From Notolepis coatsorum (lineage: Eukaryota > Chordata > Actinopteri > Aulopiformes > Paralepididae), in assembly GCA_963971535.1 (NCBI GenBank), contig OZ020585.1, forward strand, positions 158,869,714 through 158,933,713: a stretch of 64,000 nucleotides of DNA, in the 5' to 3' direction. Positions within the stretch are counted from its first letter, which is position 1. Every line of letters begins with the position of its first letter. Position numbers and translations under genes: made by a program. Under the pieces are notes generated by a model. That model did not search any database. It worked only from the letters and a program-made list of their open reading frames with translations, and had not been told where the DNA came from. Below are positions 60,195 to 64,000 of this stretch, in pieces.

Positions 60195-62060
60195 AAGTGT
60201 TTCTCTGCTGAACTTTGAGTTCTGTCACTTAATTGAAGGAGTTTGATTGTAATAATTATGGGAAAACCTGTAAAATAACAGTGTTTCACTGCTGAACTTT
60301 AAGTTCTGTCACTTTATTGAAGGAGTTTGATTGTAATAATTGAGGAAAAACCTGTGAAATAACAGTGTTTCACTGCTGAACTTTAAGTTCTGTCACTTAA
60401 TTGAAGGAGTTTGATTGTAATAATTATGGGAAAACCTGTAAAATAACAGTGTTTCATTGCTGAACTTTAAGTTCTGTCACTTTATTGAAGGAGTTTGATT
60501 GTAATAATTGAGGAAAAACCTGTGAAATAACAGTGTTTCACTGCTGAACTTTAAGTTCTGTCACTTTATTGAAGGAGTTTGATCGTAATCATTTAGGAAA
60601 AATCTGTGAAATAACAGTCTTTCACTGCTGAACTTTGAGTTCTGTCACTTTATTGAAGGAGTTTGATTGTAATAATTATGGGAAAACCTGTAAAATAACA
60701 GTGTTTCACTGCTGAACTTTAAGTTCTGTCACTTAATTGAAGGAGTTTGATTGTAATAATTGAGGACAAACCTGTGAAATAACAGTGTTTCACTGCTGAA
60801 CTTTAAGTTCTGTCACTTTATTGAAGGAGTTTGATCGTAATAATTTAGGAAAAACCTGTGAAATAACAGTCTTTCACTGCTGAACTTTGAGTTCTGTCAC
60901 TTTATTGAAGGAGTTTGATTGTAATAATTATGGGAAAACCTGTAAAATAACAGTGTTTCACTGCTGAACTTTAAGTTCTGTCACTTAATTGAAGGAGTTT
61001 GATTGTAATAATTGAGGAAAAACCTGTGAAATAACAGTGTTTCACTGCTGAACTTTAAGTTCTGTCACTTTATTGAAGGAGTTTGATCGTAATAATTTAG
61101 GAAAAACCTGTGAAATAACAGTCTTTCACTGCTGAACTTTGAGTTCTGTCACTTAATTGAAGGAGTTTGATTGTAATAATTATGGGAAAACCTGTAAAAT
61201 AACAGTGTTTCACTGCTGAATTTTAAGTTCTGTCACTTAATTGAAGGAGTTTGATTGTAATAATTGAGGAAAAACCTGTGAAATAACAGTGTTTCACTGC
61301 TGAACTTTAAGTTCTGTCACTTTATTGAAGGAGTTTGATCGTAATAATCGAGGAAAAACCTGTGAAATAACAGTGTTTCACTGCTGAACTTTGAGTTCTG
61401 TCACTTAATTGAAGGAGTTTGATTGTAATAATTATGGGAAAACATGTAAAATAACAGTGTTTCACTGCTGAACTTTGAGTTCTGTCACTTAATTGAAGGA
61501 GTTTGATTGTAATAATTATGGGAAAACATGTAGAATAACAGTGTTTCACTGCTGAACTTTGAGTTCTGTCACTTAATTGAAGGAGTTTGATTGTAATAAT
61601 TCTGGGAAAACATGTAAAATAACAGTGTTTCACTGCTGAACTTTGAGTTCTGTCACTTAATTGAAGGAGTTTGATTGTAATAATTCTGGGAAAACATGTA
61701 AAATAACAGTGTTTCACTGCTGAACTTTAAGTTCTGTCACTTTATTGAAGGAGTTTGATCATAATAATTTAGGAAAAACCTGTGAAATAACAGTGTTTCA
61801 CTGCTGAACTTTAAGTTCTGTCACTTTATTGAAGGAGTTTGATCGTAATAATTTAGGAAAGACCTGTGAAATAACAGTGTTTCACTGCTGAACTTTGAGT
61901 TATGTCACTTAATTGAAGGAGTTTCATCGTAAATGTAGGGAAAACTTGTGAAATAACAGTGTTTCACTGCTGAACTTTAAGTTCTGTCACTTTATTGAAG
62001 GTGTTTGATCATAATAATGTAGGAAAAAACCTGTAAAATAACAGTGTTTCACTGCTGAAC
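60195..62060 (-). repeat. Right subterminal tandem array, 84-bp units
   Basis: About 22 units of ttctgtcacttaattgaagg, agtttgattgtaataat, gggaaaacctgtaaaataac, agtgtttcactgctgaactt. It is the inverse of the array at 25068-25857. Neighbouring units show alternating variants, a sign of paired-unit duplication. Confidence 0.95.
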
Positions 62061-62245
62061 CTAACCTGTCAATTAACAGTGATTCTCTGTTCTCGGGTTC
62101 TCAAATAATAAACAGAATTATCTGTAAATTTATTGCTTTTCCACTTTATTTTAATTAGGGTATTTCAATGTAAATTCTACAGAATATCTCTGGCACCAAG
62201 CTGCCGGACTTCTACCGTTTTTTTACCGATTTTTTTCTTACAGTG
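62061..62245 (-). mobile_element. Right terminus of the CACTA-like element
   Basis: Read inward it begins CACTGTAAGAAAAAAATCGG, then cggtagaagtccggcagctt and ggtgccagag, a layout I know from fish EnSpm families. Confidence 0.7.
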
Positions 62246-62831
62246 TAGGCTATGCGAGGCTGGCGAGCCCCACTCTTTTAATATATAGTGCAAATTAAGT
62301 GTTCAAATGAAGGCATCCAATAATAGATTAACCATTGTCTTACCTTAATGCAGCAACATGCGACGTTTCGTCTTGGCATCAATGATCTTTTCTGCCCGGT
62401 GCAGCCCGGTACAGCTTCTAAATTACTTTGTTTATATGCCTTGGAAAAATACCGTATATCCATTTTGCTTTGGGGTCATTAAAGTTATCGATCGCCATCT
62501 GGTAGATCCATCCATATGTCCATTGGCTGATGATATATTCCTTTACTGCAAATTCAGCGTCCCAAAAACTATTCCAGGCCATCGGCTACACGCATAACTT
62601 TAACACTGCTTTAATAACACTGCATTATTGAGACAGCGCCCCTATGAGGATCTGGCCGGTAATGCACTTTTCTGAATTTCAAGAGTAGGGTAAATCTGCA
62701 GTGCCGCTCGGTGACATTGAGTAGGATACGGTATTACAATGGAATAAAAGCCTAAACAACCTTGCAGTTACAACTCCCTGCCAGGTGGGGGTGCTGCAGC
62801 ACCCTAAGCACCCCCTGTTCCCGCGTCCCTG
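62246..62831. mobile_element. Right portion of the outer hAT-like element
   Basis: About 586 bp without recognisable coding content, ending gcaccccctgttcccgcgtc and cctg, the inverse of the left terminus at 24416. Confidence 0.6.
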
Positions 62832-63000
62832 CTACCTACTATGCTAATATGTCTATACTACTATGTTACTATACTTATACTAGTACTACCTACTGTGCTA
62901 ATATGTCTATACTACTATGTTATTATACTTATACTACTACCTACTATGCTAATATGTCTATATGCACTCAGAGTGTAACACTCAGATTTGACACTATTTG
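62832..63000. repeat. ~54-bp tandem repeat, right side of the insertion
   Basis: About 2.5 units containing ctacctactatgctaatatg and tctatactactatgtta, continuing the repeat seen before 24415. Confidence 0.85.
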
Positions 63001-63055
63001 ATGAACAATGCTACCCTTAGCGTCTGCTAAATGACCAAATGTAAATGTAAATATG
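63001..63055 (+). mobile_element. L2-like LINE 3' tail
   Basis: Contains gatgaacaatgctaccctta, gcgtctgctaaatgacc and aaatgtaaatgtaaat, as at 47140-47249. It is plausibly the tail of the LINE whose C-terminus is at 21090-22995. Confidence 0.65.
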
Positions 63056-63130
63056 TGGTATGTTGTCTCATCTTATGTGATGCTTTTGACCATAATTTAG
63101 ACATTGAGGACTCTGCAAGACAAGTTGCAA

Positions 63131-64000
<870 letters not shown>

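Larger units (their letters stand above)
24532..62245. mobile_element. Candidate giant CACTA/EnSpm-like transposon, about 37.7 kb
   Basis: The left end is CACTCTTAAAAAAAATG. The right end read inward is CACTGTAAGAAAAAAATCGG, then the tract cggcagcttggtgccagaga that I recall from fish EnSpm ends. A 2-bp TA flanks both sides. Subterminal arrays of the same ~84-bp unit face each other (25068-25857 and 60195-62060). Inside are a CACTA-like transposase ORF and an adjacent same-strand SAM-domain-type gene. Much of the length comes from later insertions. The alternative is two unrelated EnSpm relics facing each other. Confidence 0.5.
24416..62831. mobile_element. Outer hAT-like insertion enclosing all later elements (38.4 kb)
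   Basis: The left terminus is CAGGGCCGCGGGAA. The right terminus read inward on the minus strand is CAGGGACGCGGGAA. The 8-bp ctacctac occurs at 24408-24415 and 62832-62839. The flanking 54-bp tandem repeat continues in register across the insertion with just this 8 bp added. I infer a small hAT (24416-24531 plus 62246-62831, about 0.7 kb) that later received a CACTA-like element. Confidence 0.65.

Overview
The window is eukaryotic and almost certainly a teleost fish chromosome. It has spliced genes with GT/AG introns, tRNA-headed SINEs with A-rich tails, a V-SINE-like copy, LINE 3' ends of the kind common in fish, hAT, CACTA/EnSpm-like and TTAA-flanked elements, and very long (GA)n, (ATT)n and (GT)n tracts. 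No bacterial-style operons, CRISPR arrays or rRNA genes were seen. The organism call is inferred from repeat families.

Layout. 1-11170: a minisatellite (30-34 bp units) carrying four copies of one SINE, three of them amplified with the array. 11171-24415: repeat-rich sequence with SINEs, two related hAT-like elements (13793-15631 and 18336-19539), a RecQ-like helicase exon remnant, a LINE tail with about 510 bp of (ATT)n, a 31-bp minisatellite grown from a SINE tail, and a 24-bp minisatellite grown from an L2-like LINE C-terminus.

24416-62831 looks like one large nested insertion. The outer ends match (CAGGGCCGCGGGAA and CAGGGACGCGGGAA, both reading inward) and are flanked by an 8-bp duplication, CTACCTAC, inside a local tandem repeat that continues in register on the far side. 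Just inside are CACTA-like ends (24532 and 62245) with tandem arrays of one shared ~84-bp unit in inverted orientation. Between them lie, on the minus strand, an intact 881-codon C2H2 zinc-finger/transposase-like ORF (37869-40514) and a five-exon, 513-residue SAM-domain-type gene (30022-34785) whose splice phases all agree. My best reading is a CACTA-like element about 37.7 kb long, holding a transposase plus partner gene, that sits in a small hAT and has been swollen by later insertions. Those include a 2.38-kb hAT, a TTAA-flanked MITE, SINEs, a 3.08-kb fold-back element, LINEs and several satellites. This is a hypothesis to test against other copies.

62832-64000: the rest of the target minisatellite, an L2-like LINE tail, a 255-bp GA tract and unassigned sequence. 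Apart from the two minus-strand genes, and possibly an exon-like cassette array at 53.6-54.9 kb, almost all long ORFs here are products of tandem repeats or decayed LINE pieces.
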